Of a stretch of DNA of 24,976 nucleotides, positions 18,037 to 24,976 are shown piece by piece; position 1 is the first letter of the stretch; each line of letters starts with the position of its first letter. The notes under the pieces are model-generated. The model was not told the DNA's origin and ran no database searches. It saw only the letters and a list, made by a program, of their open reading frames with translations. Both the position numbers and the translations under genes were made by a program. The DNA comes from GWA2-44-9 sp964429675. GTDB lineage: Bacteria > Patescibacteriota > Minisyncoccia > 2-02-FULL-40-12 > GWA2-44-9. The stretch is taken from the NCBI GenBank assembly GCA_964429675.1, contig CAYSDF010000006.1, forward strand, positions 1 through 24,976, read 5' to 3'.

Positions 18037-19905
18037 TTAATCATCTTTTGATGTCCTCTTAAATTTCACCCGGTCGTTCTTGGTGAGATATCTCTTTCTT
18101 AATCTGATCGACTCAGGAGTTACTTCCACCAGCTCATCATCTTCAACAAAATCAATAGCTTGTTCGAGAGTCATAATCAAGGGCGGGAATATAACTATAG
18201 CCTCGTCCGCTCCTTTTGACCGCATATTGGTCAGTTCCTTTCCTTTACAAACATTAATTTCAATATCTTCCTTACGGCTGTTTAATCCTACGATCATCCC
18301 TTCATAGACCTGCGTAGTCGGAGCAATAAATACTGCTCCTCTGCCCTGAGCGACCTGAAGTCCAAAAGCTACGGCCTTGCCGGTTTCAGAAGCAATCAAA
18401 ACTCCGTTTCTTATCCTGGCCATCATTCCTCCTTCTTCCCTGTAGCCTAGCAAGATGCTGTTTATCACGGCCGTGCCTTTGGTTTCAGTAACCAAAACAT
18501 TTCTTAAACCAAGAAAGCCGCGAGTACTTATATGATAGACCAGCCGAGAGTAGCCGTTATTATGATTTATCAAATCTACTAACTCCGCTTTTCTCTTACC
18601 AAATTCAGTCGTGATAACCCCGACATATTCTTCCGGTATATCGACGGTTATTTCCTCGAAAGGCTCCATCTTTTTGCCGTCTACTTCTTTTATAATTACT
18701 TCTGGTTTTGAAATTTCCAGCTCAAACCCTTCCCTACGCAAGGTTTCAATCAATATAGAAAGGTGCAGTTCCCCTCTTCCGGAAACCATAAAATCAGTGC
18801 CTCCTAATTCCTTAAGCCGCATGCCTACATTGGTTTCGATTTCACGATTCAATCTTTCTCCTATCTGGCGAGAGTTAAGAAAAGTCCCTTCCTTACCCTT
18901 GAATGGCGAAGTATTCGGTCCTATTCTAATTCTCAATGTCGGCTCCTCGATCGCTATAGCGGGCAAAGCCTCGGGATTTTCAATATCGGCAATTGTCATA
19001 CCGATATGAGCATTAGGAATACCGGTCAAAGCAACGATATCACCCGCAGAAGCCTCTTCAACTTCAACTCTCTCAAGACCACGAAAGGTAAAAATTTTAT
19101 CAATACGGGAATTTTCCTTTTTACCGTTTAAATCTATGACGACAATCGCCTGATCTATTTTTACTTTTCCTCTGGATATTCTGCCGATGGTATATTTCCC
19201 CTGAAAACTATCGCGATCAAGATTAGCTACTAAAATCTGCAAAGGCGCCTCGGCATCGACTTCGGGTGGAGAAATATGCTCGAGAATTTTCTTAAACAAC
19301 GGCTCAAGAGTTGCCGGAGCGGATCTTTCTTGGACGGAAGGGATATGATCCCAAGCTCTACCCTCCCGACCGATGGCATAGATGGTTTGAAAATCAAGAT
19401 GATGCTCTTCTTGTGAAAGATTTAGGAAAAGATTAGTCACCTCATCAATTGTCCTTTTTATATCAGCACCGGGCTTATCAATTTTATTAATTACCAGAAT
19501 AACTTTCAGATTAAGCTCAATGGCTTTTTTCAAAACAAACTTGGTCTGAGGCATCGGGCCCTCCTGAGCATCCACAAGAAGTAAGGCTCCATCGGCCATG
19601 TTCAAAGTTCGCTCGACTTCGCCACCGAAATCAGCATGTCCCGGAGTATCGATTATGTTAATTTTTACAGCATCACTGGCATGTCCGGTGGGCACATAAA
19701 TGACCGAGGTATTCTTTGCTAAAATAGTTATTCCCCTCTCCCGCTCAAGATCATTGGAATCCATTATCAGATCCTTGCCCAGCTCCTCCGCTTTTACATG
19801 GAATGTATTCGATTGTTTCAACAAAAAATCAACCAAGGTCGTCTTGCCGTGATCAACGTGTGCTATTATTGCTATGTTACGAATGTTTTCTATTTTCTTC
19901 AGCAT
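18037..19905 (-). CDS. typA: TypA/BipA ribosome-associated GTPase
   Basis: This 622-aa translational GTPase binds the ribosome and assists 50S assembly and stress adaptation. The G1 motif is AHVDHGKTT (15-23). DLERERGITILAKN is switch I, DTPGHADFGGEVER is G3, and NKIDKPGAD is G4. The EF-G-like domains II, III and V follow (VSGRGELHLSILIETLRREGFELEISKPEV; GGMMARIRNGVLIASETGKAVAFGLQ), as does the TypA-specific C-terminal domain (NSRKEDIEINVCKGKELTNMRSKG to RLRKRYLTKNDR). The length is close to the family's ~607. It is a single-gene transcript with its own promoter. Confidence 0.96.
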   Translation of the reverse strand: MLKKIENIRNIAIIAHVDHGKTTLVDFLLKQSNTFHVKAEELGKDLIMDSNDLERERGITILAKNTSVIYVPTGHASDAVKINIIDTPGHADFGGEVERTLNMADGALLLVDAQEGPMPQTKFVLKKAIELNLKVILVINKIDKPGADIKRTIDEVTNLFLNLSQEEHHLDFQTIYAIGREGRAWDHIPSVQERSAPATLEPLFKKILEHISPPEVDAEAPLQILVANLDRDSFQGKYTIGRISRGKVKIDQAIVVIDLNGKKENSRIDKIFTFRGLERVEVEEASAGDIVALTGIPNAHIGMTIADIENPEALPAIAIEEPTLRIRIGPNTSPFKGKEGTFLNSRQIGERLNREIETNVGMRLKELGGTDFMVSGRGELHLSILIETLRREGFELEISKPEVIIKEVDGKKMEPFEEITVDIPEEYVGVITTEFGKRKAELVDLINHNNGYSRLVYHISTRGFLGLRNVLVTETKGTAVINSILLGYREEGGMMARIRNGVLIASETGKAVAFGLQVAQGRGAVFIAPTTQVYEGMIVGLNSRKEDIEINVCKGKELTNMRSKGADEAIVIFPPLIMTLEQAIDFVEDDELVEVTPESIRLRKRYLTKNDRVKFKRTSKDD

Positions 19906-19954
19906 CGTTTAAACAAAATTAGAACCCCACAAAGGGGTTGCCAGTAAGGAGTAT

Positions 19955-19983
19955 ATTATATCCCAGATTTTAGTTTCGCGCAA
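19955..19983 (-). promoter_or_regulatory. Promoter of typA
   Basis: On the minus strand TTGCGC (19978-19983) and a perfect TATAAT (19955-19960) are separated by 17 bp. The leader of about 45 nt contains a stable AACCCC/GGGGTT hairpin (19923-19939) ahead of the ATG. Confidence 0.7.
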
Positions 19984-20000
19984 TATCAATACCTGATAGC

Positions 20001-20372
20001 CTACCTAAAGACAATAATGACATAGATCAGGGCCCCGGCAATATCAAGGGCTAGATCAAGTACTGTATCCGACCAAGTCATCTTCTCCTGCTTCATTTTC
20101 AACTCCCTGAACAACTTCTTCAGGTATTTGGAGCGTTCTCTCATTACCTCCCATAGCTCCCAGATTATACCGACCGACAACGTACCAAATATAATTAACG
20201 TAGGAGATTGAAATATATTAGCCAGGAAAGTGGCAACGAAGAAGCCGGCCGAGAAGTGGCAGAATTCAAAGAACCAATACGCTTTTTTATAGGAGTGGTG
20301 ATAACTGGCATAAAATGCCGCCCAGCAAAGGAAAATAATTACTCCCATCGGCAGTGCATATGATATAGCCAT
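20001..20372 (-). CDS. Small polytopic membrane protein (VanZ/DUF2238-like)
   Basis: The 123-aa product has three or four hydrophobic helices: a first at 4-20, a second around CHFSAGFFVATFLANIF, a third at TLIIFGTLSVGIIWELWEV, and a last at LDLALDIAGALIYVIIV. The polar residues GIIWELWE and the later DTVLDLALDIAG fit the pattern G-x-x-W-E-x-x-E ... D-x-x-x-D of VanZ-like or YjdF/DUF2238 membrane proteins. This is a pattern resemblance only. A -10 box lies only 7 bp before the ATG and no Shine-Dalgarno is seen, so the message may be leaderless. Confidence 0.65.
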   Translation of the reverse strand: MAISYALPMGVIIFLCWAAFYASYHHSYKKAYWFFEFCHFSAGFFVATFLANIFQSPTLIIFGTLSVGIIWELWEVMRERSKYLKKLFRELKMKQEKMTWSDTVLDLALDIAGALIYVIIVFR

Positions 20373-20379
20373 ATTTATT

Positions 20380-20385
20380 ATTATA
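20380..20385 (-). promoter_or_regulatory. -10 box giving a probable leaderless message
   Basis: A perfect TATAAT on the minus strand ends 7 bp before the ATG at 20372, placing transcription start at or one base before the ATG. No good -35 is visible. Confidence 0.5.
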
Positions 20386-20394
20386 CCCTATCCG

Positions 20395-20423
20395 TTGCAA
20401 AAATCATCCATATGCTGTAATAT
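20395..20423 (+). promoter_or_regulatory. Promoter of rpsO
   Basis: TTGCAA (20395-20400) and TAATAT (20418-20423) are separated by 17 bp. It is divergent from, and nearly overlapping, the -10 box of the membrane protein gene. Confidence 0.6.
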
Positions 20424-20441
20424 ATGATATAAATAATTAAT

Positions 20442-20491
20442 CGCGGTTAACTGGCTTAGCTTCTAAGCGGCTGGCGAACAGGCATGAATCA
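20442..20491 (+). promoter_or_regulatory. rpsO leader, possible S15 autoregulatory site
   Basis: The leader holds a GCTTAG/CTAAGC hairpin (20454-20468) followed by GGCTGGCGAACAGGC, close to the start codon. S15 represses its own mRNA in many bacteria through structurally diverse leaders. That this leader does so is inference. Confidence 0.35.
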
Positions 20492-20758
20492 ATGTTAAAA
20501 CCAAAAGATAAGTCAAAGATAGTAGAAAGTCATAGAACTCATGAAAAAGATACCGGCTCCCCGGAAGTTCAGATTGCCTTGTTTACTGAGGAAATCGAGA
20601 AGCTGGCCAAGCACCTCAAAAAGCACAGCAAGGACAATAGTTCCAGAGTCGGACTATTAAAAATGGTCGCTAAAAGAAAGCGCCTCTTAGACTACCTCAA
20701 GAGAGAAGCCCCCAAAAGACATTCATCTCTCATTAAGAAGTTAGAATTAGATAAATAA
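20492..20758 (+). CDS. rpsO: 30S ribosomal protein S15
   Basis: The 88 residues match S15 across the whole length, with HEKDTGSPEVQIALFTEEIEKLAKHLKKHSKDNSSRVGLLKMVAKRKRLLDYL in three pieces: the GSPEVQ loop, the LxxHLKxHxKD helix and the RxGLLxxVxxRRxLLxYLK helix that bind the 16S rRNA three-way junction. Length is normal (88-89). It heads the widely conserved rpsO-pnp order, here with a NYN-domain gene between. A weak AGG site precedes ATG; an earlier ATG at 20484 is out of frame. Confidence 0.97.
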   Translation: MLKPKDKSKIVESHRTHEKDTGSPEVQIALFTEEIEKLAKHLKKHSKDNSSRVGLLKMVAKRKRLLDYLKREAPKRHSSLIKKLELDK

Positions 20759-20763
20759 GACTA

Positions 20764-21279
20764 ATGGCAAACAAGATTACAGTTCCTCAAAGAAAAAACC
20801 ACCGAATCGGTGTTTTTGTCGATGTCTCCAATATGTACCACTCAGCCAAGAACCTTTATAAGGCCCGGGTTAATTTCAGAGAACTTCTAAGACTGGTCAC
20901 TGCCAATCGAGAACTTGTCCGAGCAATAGCCTACGTCATCAAATCCGACAGCAAAGAAGAAAAGGCATTTTTTGACGCTCTTGAAAAAGCCGGTTTTGAA
21001 TTAAAATCCAAGGATCTTCAGATATTTCCAGGTGGTATGAAAAAGGGAGACTGGGATGTGGCCATCGCCATTGATGCGATTACCCTTTCTAAGCTCGTTG
21101 ATGTCGTAATCATTGTTTCCGGCGATGGAGACTATGAACCTCTGGTTGATTACCTAAAATTCAGCGGCCTTATCGTAGAAGTAGCTGGATTTGAACGCAG
21201 TACCAGTGCCAGACTTATCACAGTAGCTCATAATTTCGTTGACCTTGGAGAAGCGAAGGATAAGGTTCTATTAAAATAG
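20764..21279 (+). CDS. NYN-domain (LabA/DUF88) putative RNase
   Basis: This 171-aa PIN-like NYN domain protein has three sets of acidic residues expected to bind a metal: IGVFVDVSNMY (first Asp, with Asn), KGDWDVAIAIDAI (Lys-Gly-x-x-Asp) and IIVSGDGDYEPLVDYLK (Ser-Gly-Asp-x-Asp-Tyr). This is the standard LabA/YacP-style set. Members are predicted or shown endoribonucleases. It begins 5 bp after rpsO and precedes pnp. That places a likely RNA-cutting enzyme between a ribosomal protein gene and a 3'-5' exoribonuclease gene, consistent with a role in RNA turnover (inference). Confidence 0.88.
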   Translation: MANKITVPQRKNHRIGVFVDVSNMYHSAKNLYKARVNFRELLRLVTANRELVRAIAYVIKSDSKEEKAFFDALEKAGFELKSKDLQIFPGGMKKGDWDVAIAIDAITLSKLVDVVIIVSGDGDYEPLVDYLKFSGLIVEVAGFERSTSARLITVAHNFVDLGEAKDKVLLK

Positions 21280-21348
21280 ACTCGCTTAAATAAGACCTCT
21301 CTCCTGGATTTTTTTGGTAAGTCATGTTATATTTTAAAAAAGTTAATT

Positions 21349-21454
21349 AACAAACAAAAGTAGCGGGCAGACAAACAGAATGGGGCTGAATTGGCCATAC
21401 TTCTTGACTATTCGAGGAGTGCGGCCAGTATTGTTTCTCACTCTTTTGTTAGTT
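21349..21454 (+). promoter_or_regulatory. pnp leader: long stem-loop
   Basis: AACAAACAAAAG (21349-21360) pairs with CTTTTGTTAGTT (21443-21454) with one mismatch. Inner segments continue the stem (AAACAG/TTGTTT, TGGCC/GGCCA, ACTTCT/AGGAGT). It ends 8 nt before the pnp ATG. In enterics pnp is autoregulated through a leader hairpin cut by RNase III; this structure would suit such control. A TATATT box upstream (about 21328-21333) may be the promoter. Confidence 0.5.
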
Positions 21455-21462
21455 TCTAAATA

Positions 21463-23568
21463 ATGGATATCAAAAGATACACTGAAGAATTCGCGGGAAA
21501 ACCGCTTGTTGTTGAGTTGGGAAGATTAGCCAACCTGGCTAATGGCTCGGTTTATGTTCAGTATGGAAACACGGCAGTATTAGTTACCGCCGTTATGACC
21601 TCATCGGCCCGGTCAGGCATTGATTATATGCCTCTTTCGGTTGACTACGAAGAGAGATATTACGCAGCCGGCAAGATAAAAGGTTCTAAATGGATAAAGC
21701 GAGAAGGCCGTCCTTCCGAAGAAGCAATTCTAAGTGGACGACTTATTGACCGTGCTCTACGTCCACGATTTGATCATAGAATCCGCAACGACCTTCAAGT
21801 GGTGGCCACCGTCCTCTCATTTGATGGCCAGAATGATCCGGATATGCCGGCACTTTTTGGCGCATCTCTAGCTCTTATGATTTCTGACATTCCATTCAAT
21901 GGCCCAGTTGCCAGTGCCAGAGTCGGAAAAGTCGATGGAAAACTAGTCTTTAATCCTACCTACGAGGAAAGATTGAAAAGCAGTTTTGATATAGTAGTCG
22001 CCGGAACATCAAACCGAATCAATATGATCGAAGCCGGAGCTTCTATTATACCCGAGAATGATATGGCCGAGGCCATTGTCGCCGGATTCAAAGAATTTCA
22101 AAAATTAATCACCCTTGAACAGCGTATTTTTGAAGATGTTAAGCCTACCAAAAGGCAGCTCGCTCTTGCAGAAACCGATCAGGAACTTAAAAAAGAAGTA
22201 GATAAATTTTTATCTCCCCGCCTTGAAAAGGTTATCTATACAAAGATCAAGCAAGAGTACGTAGAGGGTGTAGCTGCAGCAAAAAAGGAGCTAGCAGAAC
22301 ATATCAAAGCAACATACAAGGACTCTAAAGACCTGGATTTTAAAGTACGGGAAGCTGAACATTTATTCGAGGAGGTGGTCAATGATATTGTCCATCATAA
22401 TGTTTTGACATCAGAAAAGAGGCCCGATTTCAGGAAGCTGGACGAGATACGTGAAATCTCCGTTGACACTGCCGTACTCCCCTCTACTCACGGCACAGGA
22501 TTATTTCAGAGAGGCACAACTCAAGTTCTTTCTATATTAACCTTGGCTTCACCAGGAATGGAACAGTGGCTAGAGACAATGGAAATAGCTCTTACCAAAA
22601 AGAGGTTCATGCATCATTATTCATTTCCTCCCTACAGCGTCGGTGAAACAGGCCGCATGGGTGGAGGTAGCCGAAGAGATATAGGACATGGGGCGTTGGC
22701 TGAGAGGGCTTTATTACCCGTAATACCTGGTAAAGAATCATTCCCTTATACTATCCGAATGGTCTCAGAGACTTTAGCCTCAAACGGCTCGTCTTCAATG
22801 GGATCCGTCTGCGGTTCATCGCTTGCTTTAATGGACGGTGGCGTACCTATTAGCTCGGCTGTAGCCGGTATTGCTATGGGTGTCATGTTTGATGACAAGG
22901 GCAAAAATTACAAAATATTAACCGACATCCAAGGCCCCGAAGATCATCATGGAGATATGGATTTTAAAGTTGCAGGAACCAAAGATGGTGTCACGGCTAT
23001 GCAGATGGATGTGAAGGTTGAAGGTATCACAGAAGAAGTGCTTGAACATGCATTAGCCCAGGCTAAAAAGGCCCGACTTGAGATATTAGAAAAAATGAAT
23101 GCTAAGATAGCCCAACCGAGACCCGATCTTTCCCCATTGGCACCCCGAGTAAAAACCATAAAAATAGACCCCGAAAAAATAGGGGCAGTAATAGGCAAGG
23201 GCGGAGAAACTATCAATAGAATAATAGATGAGACTAGCGCCGAAATTGATATTGAAGATGACGGATCTATATTCATTACCTGTGTTTCCGCAGAGGGCAT
23301 GGCCAGGGCCATTAAGATGATCGAAGATCTCACTTTTGAACCTAAAGCCGGAGATGAATTCGACGGTACCGTTGTAAGGATTATGGATTTCGGAGCTTTT
23401 GTTGAAATATTACCGGGTAAAGACGGCATGGTCCACGTCTCTGAGATAAGTCATGAACGAGTAAACAAAGTTACTGATGTACTCAAAGTCGGTCAGAAAG
23501 TTCATGTCACAGTGAAAGGCATAGATGATATGGGCAGAATAAGTCTGACCATGAAAGGCAGAAGGTAG
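21463..23568 (+). CDS. pnp: Polyribonucleotide nucleotidyltransferase
   Basis: This 701-aa enzyme degrades RNA phosphorolytically from the 3' end and can add tails. The domain order is normal. A first RNase PH domain (about 1-220, with GRPSEEAILSGRLIDRALRP) is followed by a helical linker (230-320). The second, catalytic RNase PH domain (about 325-545) carries LPSTHGTGLFQRGTTQVLS, GRMGGGSRRDIGHGALAERAL and the acidic GPEDHHGDMDFKVAGT. A KH domain has the loop GAVIGKGGETINRI, and an S1 domain (EFDGTVVRIMDFGAFVEILPGKDGMVHVSEIS) ends at GRISLTMKGRR. No RNase E-binding tail is present. It lies in the rpsO-NYN-pnp cluster with a structured leader. Confidence 0.97.
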   Translation: MDIKRYTEEFAGKPLVVELGRLANLANGSVYVQYGNTAVLVTAVMTSSARSGIDYMPLSVDYEERYYAAGKIKGSKWIKREGRPSEEAILSGRLIDRALRPRFDHRIRNDLQVVATVLSFDGQNDPDMPALFGASLALMISDIPFNGPVASARVGKVDGKLVFNPTYEERLKSSFDIVVAGTSNRINMIEAGASIIPENDMAEAIVAGFKEFQKLITLEQRIFEDVKPTKRQLALAETDQELKKEVDKFLSPRLEKVIYTKIKQEYVEGVAAAKKELAEHIKATYKDSKDLDFKVREAEHLFEEVVNDIVHHNVLTSEKRPDFRKLDEIREISVDTAVLPSTHGTGLFQRGTTQVLSILTLASPGMEQWLETMEIALTKKRFMHHYSFPPYSVGETGRMGGGSRRDIGHGALAERALLPVIPGKESFPYTIRMVSETLASNGSSSMGSVCGSSLALMDGGVPISSAVAGIAMGVMFDDKGKNYKILTDIQGPEDHHGDMDFKVAGTKDGVTAMQMDVKVEGITEEVLEHALAQAKKARLEILEKMNAKIAQPRPDLSPLAPRVKTIKIDPEKIGAVIGKGGETINRIIDETSAEIDIEDDGSIFITCVSAEGMARAIKMIEDLTFEPKAGDEFDGTVVRIMDFGAFVEILPGKDGMVHVSEISHERVNKVTDVLKVGQKVHVTVKGIDDMGRISLTMKGRR

Positions 23569-23602
23569 CTCTCAGCAGATGATGAAAAACATGGTTAAAT
23601 AT

Positions 23603-23632
23603 GGTAGAATTAATCTGACCATCAAGTTTTAG
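23603..23632 (+). pseudogene. Possible relic of a second pnp 3' end
   Basis: A short frame reads GRINLTIKF followed by TAG, close to the true PNPase end GRISLTMK. At DNA level the ~20 bases around AGAATTAATCTGACCATCAA match 17 of 20 in the intact gene. It could also be a -10 region (TATGGTAGAAT) for the next gene that matches by chance. Confidence 0.4.
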
Positions 23633-23703
23633 TTTCCGGTTGCCGGCTTTTAGTTTTAATTTATTTTACTAGAAGCTAATAGCTTGGATCTAAAAGATTA
23701 ATA

Positions 23704-24976
23704 ATGCCAGACCAGATCCCTCAAATAAGCACTATAGACGATCTTGTGAAAGATTTGGTTAAATCCGGACCTTCTTCAAATCAAAATAACCCCACCTATC
23801 CGCAGATGGGTGCCCAGCCATATTCTCCACCCCCATTAGCGCCTCAGGTCGAGCAGAAGGCTAAGCCAGTTCCCTCTTCACCCCCCACTACTCCCAATAT
23901 CCCGCAACAATCGATCAAAGAGCTTCCAGCTAGCAAGCTAACTCTCCCAAGTTTACCCAAAAGTCCAGCCCAGAAACAACCAGCGGAGAGGCCCAAAATT
24001 CAAGAGTATCAATCGACTATCAGAACGCTTTCTGAGGATTTAGAGCGACTTAAGATGGGTCAGAAACTTGGAGACACTGAAGTAAAAAAAAGAGTCTTAT
24101 CGCCCGAAAGTCCTATCCCCAATATAAGCTTGCCCCAAGATAAGCCCAAGGATTTAGCTTTTAAAGCTCCCCTTTCCCCATCACAGACCCCGGTAAAACA
24201 AGTACCTCCCGTGGATGTATTCAAGCCCCCATTAGAAAAAGGACCGAAGCCATTAGTACAGACACCACCCAAAAAAGAAACTAGCGATAATGTTCTCCGT
24301 AAACCGCTTAATTACAAACTAATATTGCCTGCATGTGCCGTAGCAATGGCCGCCGTCGGAATATACTTTTACTACGCTTATTTTAATCAAAGATCTGAGC
24401 CTATACCGACGGCATCAACCCAGGCCAGCCCCAAAGAAACACCCACGCCAAGACCTACAAAGGACTTAAATGCTCTCTTGGGTAATATCCAGGAAATTAC
24501 ATTTACTATACCCAAGACTGGCAATCCGACTGATATATTTTACAAAGCCTTGAATGATCAATCTGTTAATAAGGGTGAGTTTAAAAAGTTAAAGATGTCT
24601 GATGAGAACAATCAGCCCTATGGAGTTATAAGCTTATTCGATAGATTTTTTATAAATTATCCGACAGGACTTAAAGAATCTATCGGGACCGACTCGGCTG
24701 TCCTTCTCTATGGCCAAGTAGAAAGTTATAATACCAACGGACAATTAATAACCTCCGGTCCAACCCCTAAGAAACTCGTGATACTGCTAGAGATACAAGA
24801 TCGCACAAAGGCTTCAAGTGCCATGACATCATGGGAGCCTAATATTATTGACGGGTTAACGAACCTACTTCAACTAGACCCAAAAACAGCCAGTACTCCT
24901 AATTTTCTGGATAACATATACTCTGGCGTAAATATCAGATACAGAAACTTCCAATTCCCAGACAAGAGTATCGATT
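23704..24976 (+). CDS. Proline-rich single-pass membrane protein, 3' end beyond window
   Basis: The frame is open from ATG 23704 to the window edge (424 codons seen, no stop). Residues 1-200 are a Pro/Ser/Lys/Gln-rich, probably disordered cytoplasmic region with one charged helix (IQEYQSTIRTLSEDLERLKM). One membrane helix lies at about 204-227 (YKLILPACAVAMAAVGIYFYY), followed by a short Thr/Pro linker (TASTQASPKETPTPRPTKD). The last part is an outside domain with mixed alpha/beta pattern (EITFTIPKTGNP, VISLFDRFFINYPTGLKESIG, SAVLLYGQVESY, LVILLEIQD). I recognise no family. There is no strong ribosome site; the start is the first ATG consistent with the frame. Confidence 0.75.
   Translation, partial: MPDQIPQISTIDDLVKDLVKSGPSSNQNNPTYPQMGAQPYSPPPLAPQVEQKAKPVPSSPPTTPNIPQQSIKELPASKLTLPSLPKSPAQKQPAERPKIQEYQSTIRTLSEDLERLKMGQKLGDTEVKKRVLSPESPIPNISLPQDKPKDLAFKAPLSPSQTPVKQVPPVDVFKPPLEKGPKPLVQTPPKKETSDNVLRKPLNYKLILPACAVAMAAVGIYFYYAYFNQRSEPIPTASTQASPKETPTPRPTKDLNALLGNIQEITFTIPKTGNPTDIFYKALNDQSVNKGEFKKLKMSDENNQPYGVISLFDRFFINYPTGLKESIGTDSAVLLYGQVESYNTNGQLITSGPTPKKLVILLEIQDRTKASSAMTSWEPNIIDGLTNLLQLDPKTASTPNFLDNIYSGVNIRYRNFQFPDKSID

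Noticed and set aside
22947..23429. 160-codon open frame on the minus strand
   Set aside because: It is the antisense shadow of the KH/S1 part of pnp; low-complexity Ser/Ile composition and no start signals.

Overview
The window looks like a chromosomal segment of a small-genome bacterium, most likely a Candidate Phyla Radiation (Patescibacteria) member. This is inferred from gene content and style, not from a marker phylogeny. Supporting signs are short genes with tiny or overlapping junctions, tRNA genes without encoded CCA, many small membrane or Pro/Ser/Thr-rich surface proteins, a stand-alone GIY-YIG nuclease, a fragment of an HTH/homing-like family I associate with this group, and palindromic repeats inside coding sequences. 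TGA, TAA and TAG all act as stops, so the standard code applies.

Layout. Positions 1-2811 (minus strand) hold a partial unknown gene, an atypical radical SAM protein, a stand-alone RapZ C-terminal-domain protein and a TatD nuclease. Two 107-bp direct repeats, each a three-way-junction hairpin plus a terminator, flank the radical SAM gene. A 54-aa membrane peptide is transcribed divergently from tatD. Positions 3053-8613 (minus) form a housekeeping run: M16 peptidase, AI-2E-type permease, RsmI, a phosphoribosyltransferase-like protein and methionyl-tRNA synthetase, with a CAT-anticodon tRNA upstream. Positions 8604-9282 hold a degraded fragment and an orphan gene. Positions 9380-11761 form a three-gene PspA/IM30 operon (secreted/membrane Ser-Pro protein, unknown soluble protein, PspA).

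Positions 11803-12117 contain the initiator tRNA followed by a run of hairpins that includes inverted and direct copies of the tRNA 3' end. Positions 12139-15088 are an accessory stretch on the plus strand: GIY-YIG, acidic unknown, Ada-type zinc domain, DUF483-like and two small membrane proteins. It carries a dispersed repeat and a truncated copy of a gene found further on. Positions 15185-17861 encode three exported or membrane-anchored proteins with Ser/Pro/Thr-rich linkers, one with a DUF4382 domain. A 135-bp MITE-like element with perfect 20-bp inverted ends abuts the start codon of the last one. Positions 18037-24976 return to core functions: TypA/BipA, a small membrane protein, then rpsO, a NYN-domain protein and pnp, and finally a partial proline-rich single-pass membrane protein.

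The window contains no single unmistakable new multi-gene system. The most interesting signals are structural. They are the repeat-bounded radical SAM gene, in-frame palindromic inserts in tatD and rsmI (and at the metG 3' end), the structured region behind the initiator tRNA, the MITE, and relics of rsmI, possibly pnp, and of the gene at 16933. Together they suggest a genome shaped by small palindromic elements and by partial gene replacement or duplication.
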